64,000 nt of DNA from Pseudomonas citrullilanati (GTDB lineage Bacteria; Pseudomonadota; Gammaproteobacteria; Pseudomonadales; Pseudomonadaceae). The translations under genes and the position numbers were made by a program. Shown piece after piece: positions 28,027-35,958 of the stretch. Numbering within the stretch: position 1 is the stretch's first letter; each line of letters starts with the position of its first letter. The notes beneath the pieces were generated by a model. It was not told the origin of the DNA. It searched no databases and saw only the letters and a program-made list of their open reading frames with translations. Location: positions 62,001-126,000 of the forward strand of contig NZ_JAUQOP010000009.1 in NCBI RefSeq assembly GCF_030580855.1, in the 5' to 3' direction.

Positions 28027-28830
28027 GTGAACAGCAAGGACGAGCAACCAGCCCTTCTCCCCAACCTTCCAGACGCCTGGCGAGCGCGTTTCAAGCATTA
28101 CCGCATTCACCAGATCACCACCGGCTGTTCGGACGCGGCAGTCTTTCGCCTTGAGGCTACCGGCGCCCCCACCCTGTTTATCAAGACCGAACCCGCTGGG
28201 CCACTCGGCGAGCTACGGGACGAAGCGACAAAACTGCGCTGGCTGGCAACGACCGGCATCCCGTGCGCCAGGGTCATGGAGGAAATCCGGGGGCTTCACA
28301 GGGACTGGCTGCTATTGAGCGCGGTACCAGGGACGGACTTGCTGTCGGCCCCGGTTGATGCGGCAGCCAAGGTGAGCCTCATGGCCGACGCCCTGCGCCA
28401 GCTCCATCGACTCGATCCCGCCGGTTGCCCCTTCGACCACAGCCCCTCCCGCCGCCTGGCCACGGCCCGCGCCCGCATGGAAGCAGGCCTGGTCGACCCG
28501 GAAGATTTCGACGACGAGCACCAAGGGTTGACGCCTGCGGCGCTGCTTGAGCGATTGGCCAGCGGCTTGCCTGCCGGGCACGACCGGGTGGTGACCCACG
28601 GCGACGCCTGCCTGCCGAATTTCATCGTCGAGCAGGGCCGCTTTTGCGGCTTCATCGACTGCGGCCGATTGGGCGTCGCCGATCGATACCAGGACCTGGC
28701 CTTGGCCACCCGGGACATTGCCGAGGAATTGGGGGCGGACTGGGTCGTACCTTTCCTGCGGCAGTATGGGATCAGCGAGGTCGACCAGGACCGGATTTAT
28801 TTCTATCGCCTGCTGGATGAATTTTTCTAG
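28027..28830 (+). CDS. APH(3')-family aminoglycoside phosphotransferase-like kinase
   Basis: A 267-residue kinase-fold protein. It has the catalytic loop HGDACLPN (about 195-202; Asp and Asn of the HGD-x4-N motif) and the metal-binding segment [18 protein letters not shown] (about 209-226), both as in APH(3') enzymes. The lysine of the N-lobe is in LFIKTEP. The GTG chosen is five bases after AAGGAG; a GTG two codons earlier overlaps that site. It could phosphorylate kanamycin-type aminoglycosides, but many chromosomal relatives have other or unknown substrates. No mobile element flanks it. Confidence 0.83.
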   Translation: MNSKDEQPALLPNLPDAWRARFKHYRIHQITTGCSDAAVFRLEATGAPTLFIKTEPAGPLGELRDEATKLRWLATTGIPCARVMEEIRGLHRDWLLLSAVPGTDLLSAPVDAAAKVSLMADALRQLHRLDPAGCPFDHSPSRRLATARARMEAGLVDPEDFDDEHQGLTPAALLERLASGLPAGHDRVVTHGDACLPNFIVEQGRFCGFIDCGRLGVADRYQDLALATRDIAEELGADWVVPFLRQYGISEVDQDRIYFYRLLDEFF

Positions 28831-28865
28831 GAAGCGGATTCAAACAGCGATTCAACAGCCGCCCT

Positions 28866-28985
28866 TCAAGAAGATCCGGGCGGAATGCCGTCCTTGTTGA
28901 AATCCTTCAAACGCTCGCGCTCTTGCTCCGTGGCGTGAGCAGGTGGGTCGTTCTTGGGTGGTTGCTTGTCTTTTTCGTCAGCCAT
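28866..28985 (-). CDS. 39-residue charged protein
   Basis: An ORF of 39 residues preceded by GGAGGG at about eight bases. The product is hydrophilic (begins MADEKDKQPPKND, ends FNKDGIPPGSS) and has no membrane helix. Strong ribosome site and Pseudomonas-like codon use support it. It may be a small stress or disordered protein; function unknown. The gene converges on the kinase gene. Confidence 0.6.
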   Translation of the reverse strand: MADEKDKQPPKNDPPAHATEQERERLKDFNKDGIPPGSS

Positions 28986-29036
28986 GGCACTGCCCTCCGA
29001 GTGATATCCCATTCGGCTACCCATGTGCCCCGCAGT

Positions 29037-29480
29037 TCAATCCGTTTCGAAAGGCTGAGCGGGCTGCGCTGAAAGTGGAACATCGAAGACCCGATCAAAC
29101 AGCCACTGGAACATCAGGGCATAAAAAAAGAAAAACACGAACAACCCCAGATTGGTCACCAGCGCCAGCCACAGGCTGATGCCAAGCCACGCCCCGATCA
29201 CCGGCGTCAGGATCAGGGTCAAGCCGCCTTCGAATCCCAGGGAGTGGAGCAGGCGGCGCCGCCAGTTGCGACGACGGTCATGCTGGCGGCGCTCCCACCA
29301 CTCGAACAGGCCGTTGAACAGCATGTTCCAGGCCAGCGCGACAGCGCAAATCACCAGCGACAGCAGGGTCGAGTAGCCCATGCCCTGGCCGTAGACCAGC
29401 GCCAGCGCCGGCGCCACGAACAGCACGCCGCCCGCTTCATAGAGTACGGCCTGGAGGATTTTACGGGCGGCGCCTTGCAT
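29037..29480 (-). CDS. PACE-family efflux transporter
   Basis: A 147-residue inner-membrane protein with four helices arranged as two bacterial transmembrane pair domains. Family landmarks are the early Glu in LQAVLYEAGG (about residue 15), the WNMLFNGLFEWWERR motif (about 51-65) and FEGGLTLILTPVIGAWLGI. PACE proteins export biocides such as chlorhexidine, and natural amines. The ATG, preceded by AGGAG, was chosen over an upstream in-frame start. It is divergent from a LysR regulator, the usual regulatory pairing for this family. Confidence 0.88.
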   Translation of the reverse strand: MQGAARKILQAVLYEAGGVLFVAPALALVYGQGMGYSTLLSLVICAVALAWNMLFNGLFEWWERRQHDRRRNWRRRLLHSLGFEGGLTLILTPVIGAWLGISLWLALVTNLGLFVFFFFYALMFQWLFDRVFDVPLSAQPAQPFETD

Positions 29481-29585
29481 GGGGGATCTCCTGTGGACAG
29501 TGCGAGGCCACAGCCTGGCAAGTTGAGCCCGTGCGTACAAATGAGCTAAATTGAGCCACGCTCAACCCGAGTCACCCACCCGCCC

Positions 29586-30497
29586 ATGTTCGCCAAACTG
29601 CCCCTCACCGCCTTGCGCGGCTTCGAGTCCGCCGCACGGTTGGGCAGCTTCAAGGCGGCAGCCCAGGAGCTGCATGTCAGTCCGGCGGCGATATCCCACC
29701 AAGTCAAGAGCCTTGAGGCGTTCCTGGGCGTACGACTGTTCGAACGCTCCAGCCAGAACGTGCGCCTGAGCGCCGCCGGCGAGCGTCTCCACCCGCAACT
29801 GCACCGTGCCCTGCTGGATATCCAGCACGGCTTGCAGGCATTGTCGCCGCCCTGCGCCGCGCAGTCCCTGGTGGTGAGCACCACCCCGGCGTTCGCCAGC
29901 CTGTGGTTGATTCCTCGGCTTGGGGATTTTCACCGGTTGCACCCGGACATCGAGGTGAGGCTGCACAGCAGCAACCACGTGGTCGACCTGCACCGTGACG
30001 CCAGCATCGACCTGGCGATCCGCGCCCAATTCACCCCCGATCCGCAACTGTTCCAACAGCCCTTGCTGGACGAAGTCTTCGGCGTCTATTGCCGCCCCGA
30101 TTGGCAACCACCCGCGACAGGCGCACCCGTGGAACTGATCGATGTGCCGTGGCTGAGCCATTCGAGCGTAGCGGTCGACTGGCCGACCTGGTGTGCCAAG
30201 GCCGGCACCCTGGGCTGGCTGGAGAACGCGCGCTTGCGGCGTTATGACGAGGAACAGCATGCGCTGCAGGCAGCCATCGCCGGACATGGATGGGTGCTGG
30301 CCAGCAATGTACTGGCAGCCGAAGCGGTCGCCCGCGGACAACTGGTCGGCTATCGACCCGAGGTGCGCCTGGCGGGCGCGCGCTATACCGTGGTGTGCGT
30401 GCCGGGGCGGGAGAGGCAATCGGCGGCAAGGGTGTTCAGCGAGTGGCTACGGGGGCAAGCAACAGTCCCTTCCATGGCTCTGCACGAAAAGCCTTGA
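29586..30497 (+). CDS. LysR-family regulator (GcvA-like), probably of the PACE gene
   Basis: A 303-residue LysR protein. The N-terminal winged helix-turn-helix is RGFESAARLGSFKAAAQELHVSPAAISHQVKSLE (about 11-44), and the C-terminal effector domain starts near 90. The helix sequence is of the GcvA/AmpR type. It starts 105 bases from the divergent PACE efflux gene, so control of that gene is the simplest reading. Confidence 0.88.
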   Translation: MFAKLPLTALRGFESAARLGSFKAAAQELHVSPAAISHQVKSLEAFLGVRLFERSSQNVRLSAAGERLHPQLHRALLDIQHGLQALSPPCAAQSLVVSTTPAFASLWLIPRLGDFHRLHPDIEVRLHSSNHVVDLHRDASIDLAIRAQFTPDPQLFQQPLLDEVFGVYCRPDWQPPATGAPVELIDVPWLSHSSVAVDWPTWCAKAGTLGWLENARLRRYDEEQHALQAAIAGHGWVLASNVLAAEAVARGQLVGYRPEVRLAGARYTVVCVPGRERQSAARVFSEWLRGQATVPSMALHEKP

Positions 30498-30614
30498 GAC
30501 TCGTTCATGCTGCGTTGAAAACAGCCTCGCCATGCCCATGTACTCCAGTACACTGCGCTGGCTGGGCTGTTGTCGCCTTGCCTGACCTTCGTCTCAAAAT
30601 TTTTCATACAGGGC

Positions 30615-30815
30615 CTAATGAAGCACCCTGCGGCTCTCGCCAATCCTGATTCGATCGAGGGCCCTGTTCAAGGCATCCAGGGCACCCAGCAGCGCTTTCG
30701 CCTCAGCCTCCCGCCCGTCGCCCCAAAGACGCTCAGCCATCTTGTTCAGTGCCTGGATCGAGCGTTCAATGTCGGCGGCCGTTGCTGTCTTGCTGTCCTG
30801 ATGTTTGTCGGGCAT
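30615..30815 (-). CDS. Small helical protein, unknown
   Basis: A 66-residue hydrophilic protein, Ala/Asp/Arg-rich, likely two amphipathic helices (AADIERSIQALNKMAERLWG and EAEAKALLGALDALNRALDRI). No membrane part. The ribosome site is weak (AGAGAG), but composition is that of a real helical protein. No family recognised. Confidence 0.5.
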   Translation of the reverse strand: MPDKHQDSKTATAADIERSIQALNKMAERLWGDGREAEAKALLGALDALNRALDRIRIGESRRVLH

Positions 30816-30976
30816 TGGCTCACTCTCTTTGGATCACGGTTTTAACCGCTTCAAATAGAAAACGCATTGTTACATCCCTCCAATATACTTGCGCGGTACT
30901 TCTTCGGCGCCTACCCGTGCAGTGTTGACCACAAGAAGCGATGGCGCCTGGGACAGACCAAAACGGAGAATGGGCA

Positions 30977-31405
30977 ATGAGTACGCTTGAAAAGGCCATA
31001 TCGATTTCCGCGCTGGCCCATGAAGGACAAGCCGACAAGGGTGGCGCGCCGTATATCCTGCACCCCTTGAAGGTCATGTTGCGGCTGTCCCATGACGAAG
31101 AACGCATTGTCGCGGTGCTGCACGACGTGGTCGAAGACACCACCGTTACCCTTGCGGACCTGCGCCGTGCAGGCTTCAGCAACGCGGTCCTGGACGCGAT
31201 CGACTCCCTCACCAAACGCGAAGGCGAAACCTACCAGGCCTTCATCGAGCGAGCAGCGCTCAACCCCTTGGCGCGCCGGGTGAAACTGGCGGACCTCGCG
31301 GAGAACAGCGACTTGTCCCGGCTAGGCACGCCCAACGCAAAAGACCTGGAGCGCATTGAAAAATACCGCATGGCGATCGATTACCTGACGACGCTGGAGC
31401 GATAG
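30977..31405 (+). CDS. Short HD-domain hydrolase (SpoT/MESH1-like)
   Basis: A 142-residue single-domain protein. Metal ligands are visible: His in AHEGQADKGGAPYILHPLKV (residues 13-32) and the HD pair in VLHDVVEDT (about 48-56), with Asp in KLADLAENSD (about 106-115). This is the pattern of the (p)ppGpp hydrolase-like HD_4 family, without a synthetase or regulatory domain. It could hydrolyse (p)ppGpp or another nucleotide. GGAG lies eight bases before the ATG. Confidence 0.83.
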   Translation: MSTLEKAISISALAHEGQADKGGAPYILHPLKVMLRLSHDEERIVAVLHDVVEDTTVTLADLRRAGFSNAVLDAIDSLTKREGETYQAFIERAALNPLARRVKLADLAENSDLSRLGTPNAKDLERIEKYRMAIDYLTTLER

Positions 31406-31495
31406 GCACCAGCCAGCCATTCAACCGGACGGGGCGATGACGAATGCGCATCCTGCCTCGACTACACTTCACATCTTTCGAAAGGAGTCGACTCA

Positions 31496-31834
31496 ATGAA
31501 TGCCAGATGGATGCTGTTGATGCTCGCGACCGCTTCAGCTTCGGGATGCGGCACGATCAATACAACCTTTCGAGACGATGTCGTGGCCAGCAACAAACTG
31601 GCTCGCTGGCACTCCCACTGCGACGCGGTGCCGCGAATCTACAGCGGCGCGGTCTTCGACTACTGCACCCTGGACGCGGAACCACGCCAGAGCAGCGGTT
31701 TTGATGGACACCCTACCCCCACCCTGATCGTTCTGGACATGGGCGTCTCGGCGGCAACGGATACGCTTTTATTGCCCTACACCCTCTATTTGCAGAACAA
31801 ACATGGCGATATCAAGAAAGCCAGGTTCGAATAA
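31496..31834 (+). CDS. YceK/YidQ-family lipoprotein
   Basis: A 112-residue protein with a short signal peptide and lipobox ASGC (Cys18). It continues with YSGAVFDYCTLD and a C-terminal section LDMGVSAATDTLLLPYTLYLQ, the hallmark of DUF1375 (YceK/YidQ). It should be anchored to a periplasm-facing membrane leaflet. Function not known. An AAAGGAG site precedes the ATG. Confidence 0.86.
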   Translation: MNARWMLLMLATASASGCGTINTTFRDDVVASNKLARWHSHCDAVPRIYSGAVFDYCTLDAEPRQSSGFDGHPTPTLIVLDMGVSAATDTLLLPYTLYLQNKHGDIKKARFE

Positions 31835-31842
31835 TCGGGCGC

Positions 31843-32004
31843 CTACGGACAGGCAACCGCCTGTCGAGACTGCTTCTTGGTCCACAGAACGCGACCATTG
31901 ATCCTTCCGTCAGACCATGACTCGGTCACCAGCGCGCAATGGCCGCCCAGGTTCTCGACAAACGTCCTCGGGTAGCCTTCAGGTGCCTCTCCACCCAGAC
32001 GCAT
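31843..32004 (-). CDS. Possible 3' remnant of an unknown gene
   Basis: A 53-residue frame from an internal ATG, with coding-like content (GYPRTFVENLGGHCALVTES). The same frame stays open for about 25 codons further upstream, with several Cys, before a stop, and has no good start there. It looks like the end of a truncated or frameshifted gene at the edge of the decayed region. No family recognised. Confidence 0.4.
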   Translation of the reverse strand: MRLGGEAPEGYPRTFVENLGGHCALVTESWSDGRINGRVLWTKKQSRQAVACP

Positions 32005-32092
32005 CCAGTTTGGGTCTGGCGAGGTGCATCGACAGCGGGCACACCCGGGCAGACGCTGTACAAATGTTGTCGCTCAACGTTACAGCGCGCGA

Positions 32093-32987
32093 ATGAATGC
32101 GACACGGTCACCGGCGGGCTTGAGCACGCCGGAAGGCAGCACTTGCGTCGTTTAAACCAGATCCCAATGCAGGCAGAGCGGCGCGTGAGACGGATTTGAT
32201 CCCGCTCAGGGACGAACAGCTGCGCACCTACAACGATGAGTATCACACAGCCGTTGACATGCAACGCGATGGTCTCTGGGAGTGGGAGTTCATAGAAATC
32301 GGGAAAGAAATGCTCGCCCCTCTCCCGATTGAAGACAGCGCCGAGGATGTGGGGTATTTCAATCGATGCAAACCGATGATGGGGCGTAAATCTCGGGAGC
32401 TGGTCCCGGCGATGATCAAGCTGATGAGAGAACAGGAGCCGTTCGGTTCGTGGTCCTCTGCGGACAGCCATCGAGCAAAATTCAAATGCGGCAGCTCCGA
32501 AGTACACCTGGGCCGTCCCGCGATCCCGATAAGGTTCTTTGACGATAAGCCCTGGGTACGCCAACTGCTCCTGATACCTCACATCAGCGCCAGGGGACCT
32601 AATGGCGCCTGGGTTATCCGTCGCGGACCAGAGCACCCGGACCGCAAAGCCCTTGAAGGCAAACACGCTTACTACCTAATGACTTCGGGACAGCCCGATA
32701 CCATCACCTACTTTGGTCGCTCTATCTATTGGCCTCTAACCGGCATTGAGCTGCTTGGGTCCCGCGATGAGGCTCAAGAGCTAGCAGCTGAGTTTACCGA
32801 TGAGGATGACTTCGAAGCCCCAGAGACAGGTCGAGCCGAAGGAGTCGATTTATTCTCTCTGTTGGGGTTGGTGGACATCGTGGAGGTGAGGGGTTATCAG
32901 CTAGCTTTGACATACTCTGGATCTTCTTATCTGGAAACAGACATTACCTCCCTCGATGAACTGATCGCCCTCCTCCCATCATCCTGA
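32093..32987 (+). pseudogene. Unknown gene interrupted by a single-base insertion
   Basis: An open frame of 264 codons ends at 32987 but has only a TTG as start. Its coding-like content continues upstream as KPDPNAGRAARETDL. In another frame an ATG at 32093 reads MNATRSPAGLSTPEGSTCVV and then stops. Removing one T from the TTT at 32151-32153 joins both into one protein of about 297 residues. The product is acidic at the C-terminus, has no membrane helix and matches no family I know. Composition is AT-richer than core genes. It could be a live gene if the extra T is a base-calling error. Confidence 0.55.
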
Positions 32988-33082
32988 ACAAAAACGTCCG
33001 GCGCCGAGCTCCGTCCAACCTTTGGACGGGGATTGGAACGCTGAACACTTGCCTACACAGCAACAAAAGACCAGAATAACGA

Positions 33083-33092
33083 CCTATATAGG
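33083..33092. promoter_or_regulatory. Palindrome at the Phd/RelE promoter
   Basis: CCTATATAGG is a perfect palindrome that overlaps the start of the AGGAG ribosome site of the antitoxin gene. Phd-type antitoxins bind short palindromes in their own promoter, so this is a candidate operator half or site. Confidence 0.4.
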
Positions 33093-33102
33093 AGTCTTAT
33101 CT

Positions 33103-33390
33103 ATGCAAAATATTCTGGCCGATGTGGCCGTCAGCGTTTCCGAACTCAAAAAGAACCCCTCTTCCGTCCTGAGCGGCGCCAACGGCTTGCCCGTGGCCGT
33201 GCTGAATCACAACCGCGTTATGGGCTACATGGTCCCTGCCAACGTGTACGAGGCGATGGTTGAGCGCCTGGACGAGCTGGAACTGGTTCACCTGGTCAAG
33301 GCACGGCTCGACGCCAACGAAACACCTGTTCGAGTATCTATCGACGAGCTCATTGACGAGGCCGAGGCAAATATCGCCAATGGCCGCTGA
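33103..33390 (+). CDS. Phd/YefM-family antitoxin (StbD-like)
   Basis: A 95-residue protein. The N-terminal part, VAVSVSELKKNPSSVLSGANGLPVAVLNHN (about 8-37), is the Phd/YefM DNA-binding fold in its StbD form; the acidic C-terminal tail would wrap the toxin. AGGAG is eight bases before the chosen ATG. The toxin gene begins inside its 3' end. Both genes are intact in a region where most neighbours are broken. Confidence 0.87.
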   Translation: MQNILADVAVSVSELKKNPSSVLSGANGLPVAVLNHNRVMGYMVPANVYEAMVERLDELELVHLVKARLDANETPVRVSIDELIDEAEANIANGR

Positions 33391-33667
33391 GTACGGAGTC
33401 GAGTGGGATCCGAAAGCTCTCAAAGAACTGCGGAAGCTGGACGGCACCATCCGTCTCCAGTTCTTGAGAAAGCTCCAAGAACGGCAGGCCGCGCCACGAG
33501 TGCCAGGAGATGCGCTTCACGGCATGAAAGATTGCTACAAGATCAAATTGCGCGGCGCCGGCTACCGACTCGTGTACCGCGTTGAGGATGAACGAATTGT
33601 CATCTTGGTGCTGGCCATAGGTAAGCGGGAACGAAGCAGCGTCTACGATTCGGCCAAGAGCAGATAG
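33380..33667 (+). CDS. RelE/ParE-family toxin (StbE-like)
   Basis: A 95-residue basic protein with the RelE pattern: VEWDPKALKELRKLDGTIRLQFLRKL at the N-terminus, then CYKIKLRGAGYRLVYRVEDERIVILVLAIGKRERSSVY (about 53-90), which holds the Arg and Tyr expected for ribosome-dependent mRNA cleavage. It overlaps the antitoxin by eleven bases. A terminator follows. Confidence 0.88.
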   Translation: MAAEYGVEWDPKALKELRKLDGTIRLQFLRKLQERQAAPRVPGDALHGMKDCYKIKLRGAGYRLVYRVEDERIVILVLAIGKRERSSVYDSAKSR

Positions 33668-33677
33668 GCAGATACAG

Positions 33678-33702
33678 GAAGCCCGGCGCTGGGCCGGGCT
33701 TC
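33678..33702 (+). terminator. Terminator of the Phd/RelE operon
   Basis: Stem GAAGCCCGGC / GCCGGGCTTC around a short loop, eleven bases after the toxin stop codon, followed by an AT-rich stretch. The poor U-tract lowers certainty. Confidence 0.7.
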
Positions 33703-33769
33703 GATTAAAATGCCGCGATGGCGGGAACTGGGGGACCACGATCGAGATGACTGCCGTTCATACACAATA

Positions 33770-33975
33770 TTAGTCGTCGATCATCTTCTGAACGGTAATG
33801 AATACGGGTTCCATTTTCTTGGTTTTCGCTGACATCCGGAATTTGACGTTGACGTCTGCACGGACCTTGAATTTCCCCGCTAAGCTTTGCGGATCTACAC
33901 CCTCCTCCAGAATCAATTTCACTCGTCGATCAACCAAACCTCTAATGATCGCCGCCCAACCCTTGCCGCCTTCAT
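33770..33975 (-). pseudogene. Small element gene with a single-base deletion
   Basis: The minus strand carries a clearly coding-like frame (GWAAIIRGLVDRRVKLILEE ... VFITVQKMIDD) that ends at 33770 but has no start of its own. The ATG at 33975 is one base out of frame; adding one G after it would give a 68-residue product. It follows the next gene by 21 bases. Function unknown; probably a control or accessory gene of the integrative element. Confidence 0.45.
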
Positions 33976-33996
33976 ATCGTCCGCAAACCCCGTGCT

Positions 33997-34293
33997 TTAC
34001 AGCAAAGAGTCGAGTTCGAGTGCTGCGGCCTCAGCGCGACGATCCTCCTCACGGACACTGGATACGTCTATGCCGGACCGCTCCGCAAGCCTTAATTGGT
34101 ACTCCCAAGGGAGCATGAATTGCAGTCTAGCCTGGCGCTCCAACGCTTTCCGGACGCGCACATCAAGGTATTCAGCGCGGCTCATCCCACATAACTCGGC
34201 CTCAGAGGCCTTCTCGACCTCTGCCACCAAGGTAGGATTGGCGTCGATGATTATGGCGACGGCATTCTGATGAATCTGATTTCTAAGCTCCAA
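33997..34293 (-). CDS. Unknown small protein of the integrative element
   Basis: A 98-residue, mostly helical, acidic protein. It contains MSRAEYLDVRVRKALERQARLQFMLPWEYQLRLAERSG in its middle, with no DNA-binding motif that I can name. It seems intact, unlike its neighbours. It is read away from the AT-rich control region and toward the small frameshifted gene. Confidence 0.5.
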   Translation of the reverse strand: MELRNQIHQNAVAIIIDANPTLVAEVEKASEAELCGMSRAEYLDVRVRKALERQARLQFMLPWEYQLRLAERSGIDVSSVREEDRRAEAAALELDSLL

Positions 34294-34366
34294 AGTTGAG
34301 GTCCTTGCGTGCCGCCCTAAGGGCCGTTACAAGCGCCCATGCCAGATGACGGGCGCGATTAATGAG

Positions 34367-34490
34367 CAGAATTTAGCACCATTAATTCGCCACTACGAGC
34401 CTGAAGGTAGCCCCTATCTTCTGAGCCAGAATTAGCAATCAGGCATTTAGCAAAATGTATTGATTTTGTTATTTAGCTTTTGCTAATTCA
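34367..34490. promoter_or_regulatory. AT-rich control region with TTAGC repeats
   Basis: This stretch lies between divergently read element genes. TTAGCA occurs at 34373, 34432 and 34447, and TTAGC-TTTT-GCTAA forms a perfect palindrome at 34473-34486. TTAGCAAAA (34447) also pairs with TTTTGCTAA (34478). Repeats of this kind suit repressor operators of a phage-like element. No protein is encoded in the surrounding 290 bases. Confidence 0.5.
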
Positions 34491-34585
34491 TCTCCACTCC
34501 CTCACCGCCCAGATGAGCGAGACACCATTCCATTTTCTCAAACGCCTATTACGCGGCCGGGGAGTCGTTCGGCCCGGAGAAAGTA

Positions 34586-34801
34586 ATGACTCAGAAACAT
34601 CTACCAGCGAAGCGCTTGTTTGAGGTGCTGATGTTCATGTTCGTCTACGTCGCGCTCACGGTCGCCTGGTTTGGATTTGCTGCGCCGGAAATGGTAAGCA
34701 GCCCGTTCACCAGCGCCATCCTTGTAGGGCGCGCGGGCTCGGTCCTGTGGCTCATCTGCCCCCCCCGCATCGCCGTTCACATCATCAACAAATGGAACTA
34801 A
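34586..34801 (+). CDS. Small two-helix membrane protein of the element
   Basis: A 71-residue protein with two hydrophobic stretches (about 11-33 and 40-62) and a short polar tail. The gene contains a run of eight C residues near its end, a place prone to length change, but the frame reads through to a sensible stop. A GGAGAAAG site precedes the ATG. Function unknown; small membrane proteins like this occur in prophage-type modules. Confidence 0.5.
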   Translation: MTQKHLPAKRLFEVLMFMFVYVALTVAWFGFAAPEMVSSPFTSAILVGRAGSVLWLICPPRIAVHIINKWN

Positions 34802-34824
34802 GGCAAAACCACGGAGAGGCAACC

Positions 34825-35146
34825 ATGAAGCGGTACGACTCCCGCACGGCCGATAATTCGTGGTGCGCCTACAAACGACATGCGAGCGGATGTCGAGGCC
34901 CTTGCTGTCTTCGAAGATCGCAGCATGAACAGCGTGATTGTCCAGGCGATCCGAAACCACATCGACTGCAACCGATGCCAAAGATTGATGCTAGACGCCC
35001 TGGCTGACGCACTTGAGCAGGCCGTTCCAGAACAGGAAAGGAACAACCCCGGCGCAGATCCGCGCGGCCTACTCATTAAGGCCAACCCTGTCGGCTCCTC
35101 GTCGAACAAACGGAGGCGCAACCATGACAACCACAACGCCCAGTGA
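34825..35146 (+). pseudogene. Arc-family ribbon-helix-helix repressor gene, frameshifted
   Basis: The ATG with GGAG eight bases before it begins MKRYDSRTAD, the usual start of phage Arc-like proteins, then loses frame. A second frame from about 34880 reads MRADVEALAVFEDRSMNSVIVQAIRNHI, the helix pair of the same fold. Adding one A (AA to AAA near 34857) and one C (near 34872) would restore an uninterrupted ADKFVVRLPNDMRAD junction. The rest (to 35146) is polar, with three Cys. As it stands, no full-length repressor can be made, unless an internal ATG yields a fragment without the beta strand. Confidence 0.65.
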
Positions 35147-35323
35147 CGGCCGAATTGCTCTCCAGACAAGTTCAGCCAGCTCGGCACTCGCTTGGTTAGG
35201 TTCGGTCAGGCCATGCAGGATCCCAGCACCACGGTCAGCGGACTGATGCAGTTGACCCAGGCCTGCGGGATCAACCTCAAGCTGCGCATGGCGGCTGAAT
35301 CGGAGGGGCGCTCAGATGGCTAA
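35124..35323 (+). pseudogene. Short element gene with a one-base deletion
   Basis: A strong GGAGG precedes an ATG at 35124 that reads MTTTTPSDGRIALQ before leaving frame. The following bases in the -1 frame read DKFSQLGTRLVRFGQAMQDP and continue to a TAA at 35321. Adding one C in the CC at about 35163 joins them (IALPDKFSQLG) to give 66 residues. Function unknown. It overlaps the preceding and following genes. Confidence 0.5.
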
Positions 35324-35645
35324 AACCGTCCTGCGTGTCCGATTGGACGCCATATCGTTTTACCTGAACACCGAATCCTCTTCCCCAGGTATCGGACACA
35401 GAAACCGGTACCGCTTGTTCAAGACTGATAACTACGGGCGGGACAAACTCGGGTGGATTCAGGTCGGCTCGATGGCGGGCCAGGAACTGGTCGCACTCGA
35501 TACCGATCGGGCCAGATTCAAGGCATGCGAGAAACTGTTTTTGAGCAAGAAACCTCATCAGTACGGGCAGTACGGCGATATACGCGGTCAGCCGGGCAAA
35601 TGTGAAGGTGAGGCGTTCCCGCTACGCGTGATGAGCAGGCCGTGA
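35316..35645 (+). CDS. Unknown protein of the integrative element
   Basis: A 109-residue soluble protein. It begins MAKTVLRVRLDAISFYL and contains YRLFKTDNYGRDKLGWIQVG, with an evident beta-rich N-terminal half and a basic C-terminus. Its ATG overlaps the stop of the short frameshifted gene upstream (ATGGCTAA). It seems intact. No family named; the position between repressor-like and excisionase-like genes suggests a phage-type accessory protein. Confidence 0.5.
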   Translation: MAKTVLRVRLDAISFYLNTESSSPGIGHRNRYRLFKTDNYGRDKLGWIQVGSMAGQELVALDTDRARFKACEKLFLSKKPHQYGQYGDIRGQPGKCEGEAFPLRVMSRP

Positions 35646-35725
35646 CGCGACACAAATCGCGAATACCGAAAACGTGTCGCAAGACAAAATTCGAAGTGGA
35701 GCCGAGCACGGCCCGGAGCATCATC

Positions 35726-35958
35726 ATGGCAAAAGTCATTGCCCAGATTACAGTAAAGCTCCCACGCCTCATGGAGGTGAGCGAGTATCGGAAGCTGCGA
35801 TACGCCGGCGGCAAGCCCAGCGTGCAGCAGCTCAAAAAGTGGATTGAAGAAGGCGAAGTTGTGGGGAGGTAAAAGGCGGGATGTACTTTGTTGACCTGCA
35901 GGCAGCAGTGATGGGTTCAAGCGACCCGCTCCTGGCCAAGATGATGGAGATAAGCTGA
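35726..35958 (+). pseudogene. Excisionase-like gene with a one-base deletion
   Basis: From an ATG with GGAG eight bases upstream the frame reads a small winged-helix-like protein (LPRLMEVSEYRKLRYAGGKP, then VQQLKKWIEEGEVVG) and stops early. The next frame continues GGMYFVDLQAAVMGSSDPLL to a TGA that overlaps the integrase ATG. Adding one G to the GGG run at about 35865-35868 restores a 77-residue product. Size, motif and ATGA coupling to the integrase fit a recombination directionality factor. Confidence 0.65.

Noticed and set aside
28021-28830. Acquired aminoglycoside resistance gene on a mobile element
   Set aside because: No insertion sequence, integron site or composition change flanks the kinase gene; it looks like a chromosomal relative of APH(3').
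31835-31852. Distal attachment site of the element at GGGCGCCTACGGA
   Set aside because: It shares only a nine-base core with the tRNA-Val 3' end, with mismatches on both sides; similar matches occur elsewhere by chance.
32145-32160. TTTAAAC heptamer as a programmed -1 frameshift site
   Set aside because: The phase fits a -1 shift from one upstream frame, but that frame has non-coding composition and is antisense to a better candidate. The upstream frame that looks coding (from 32093) needs a +1 change, which points to an extra T instead.
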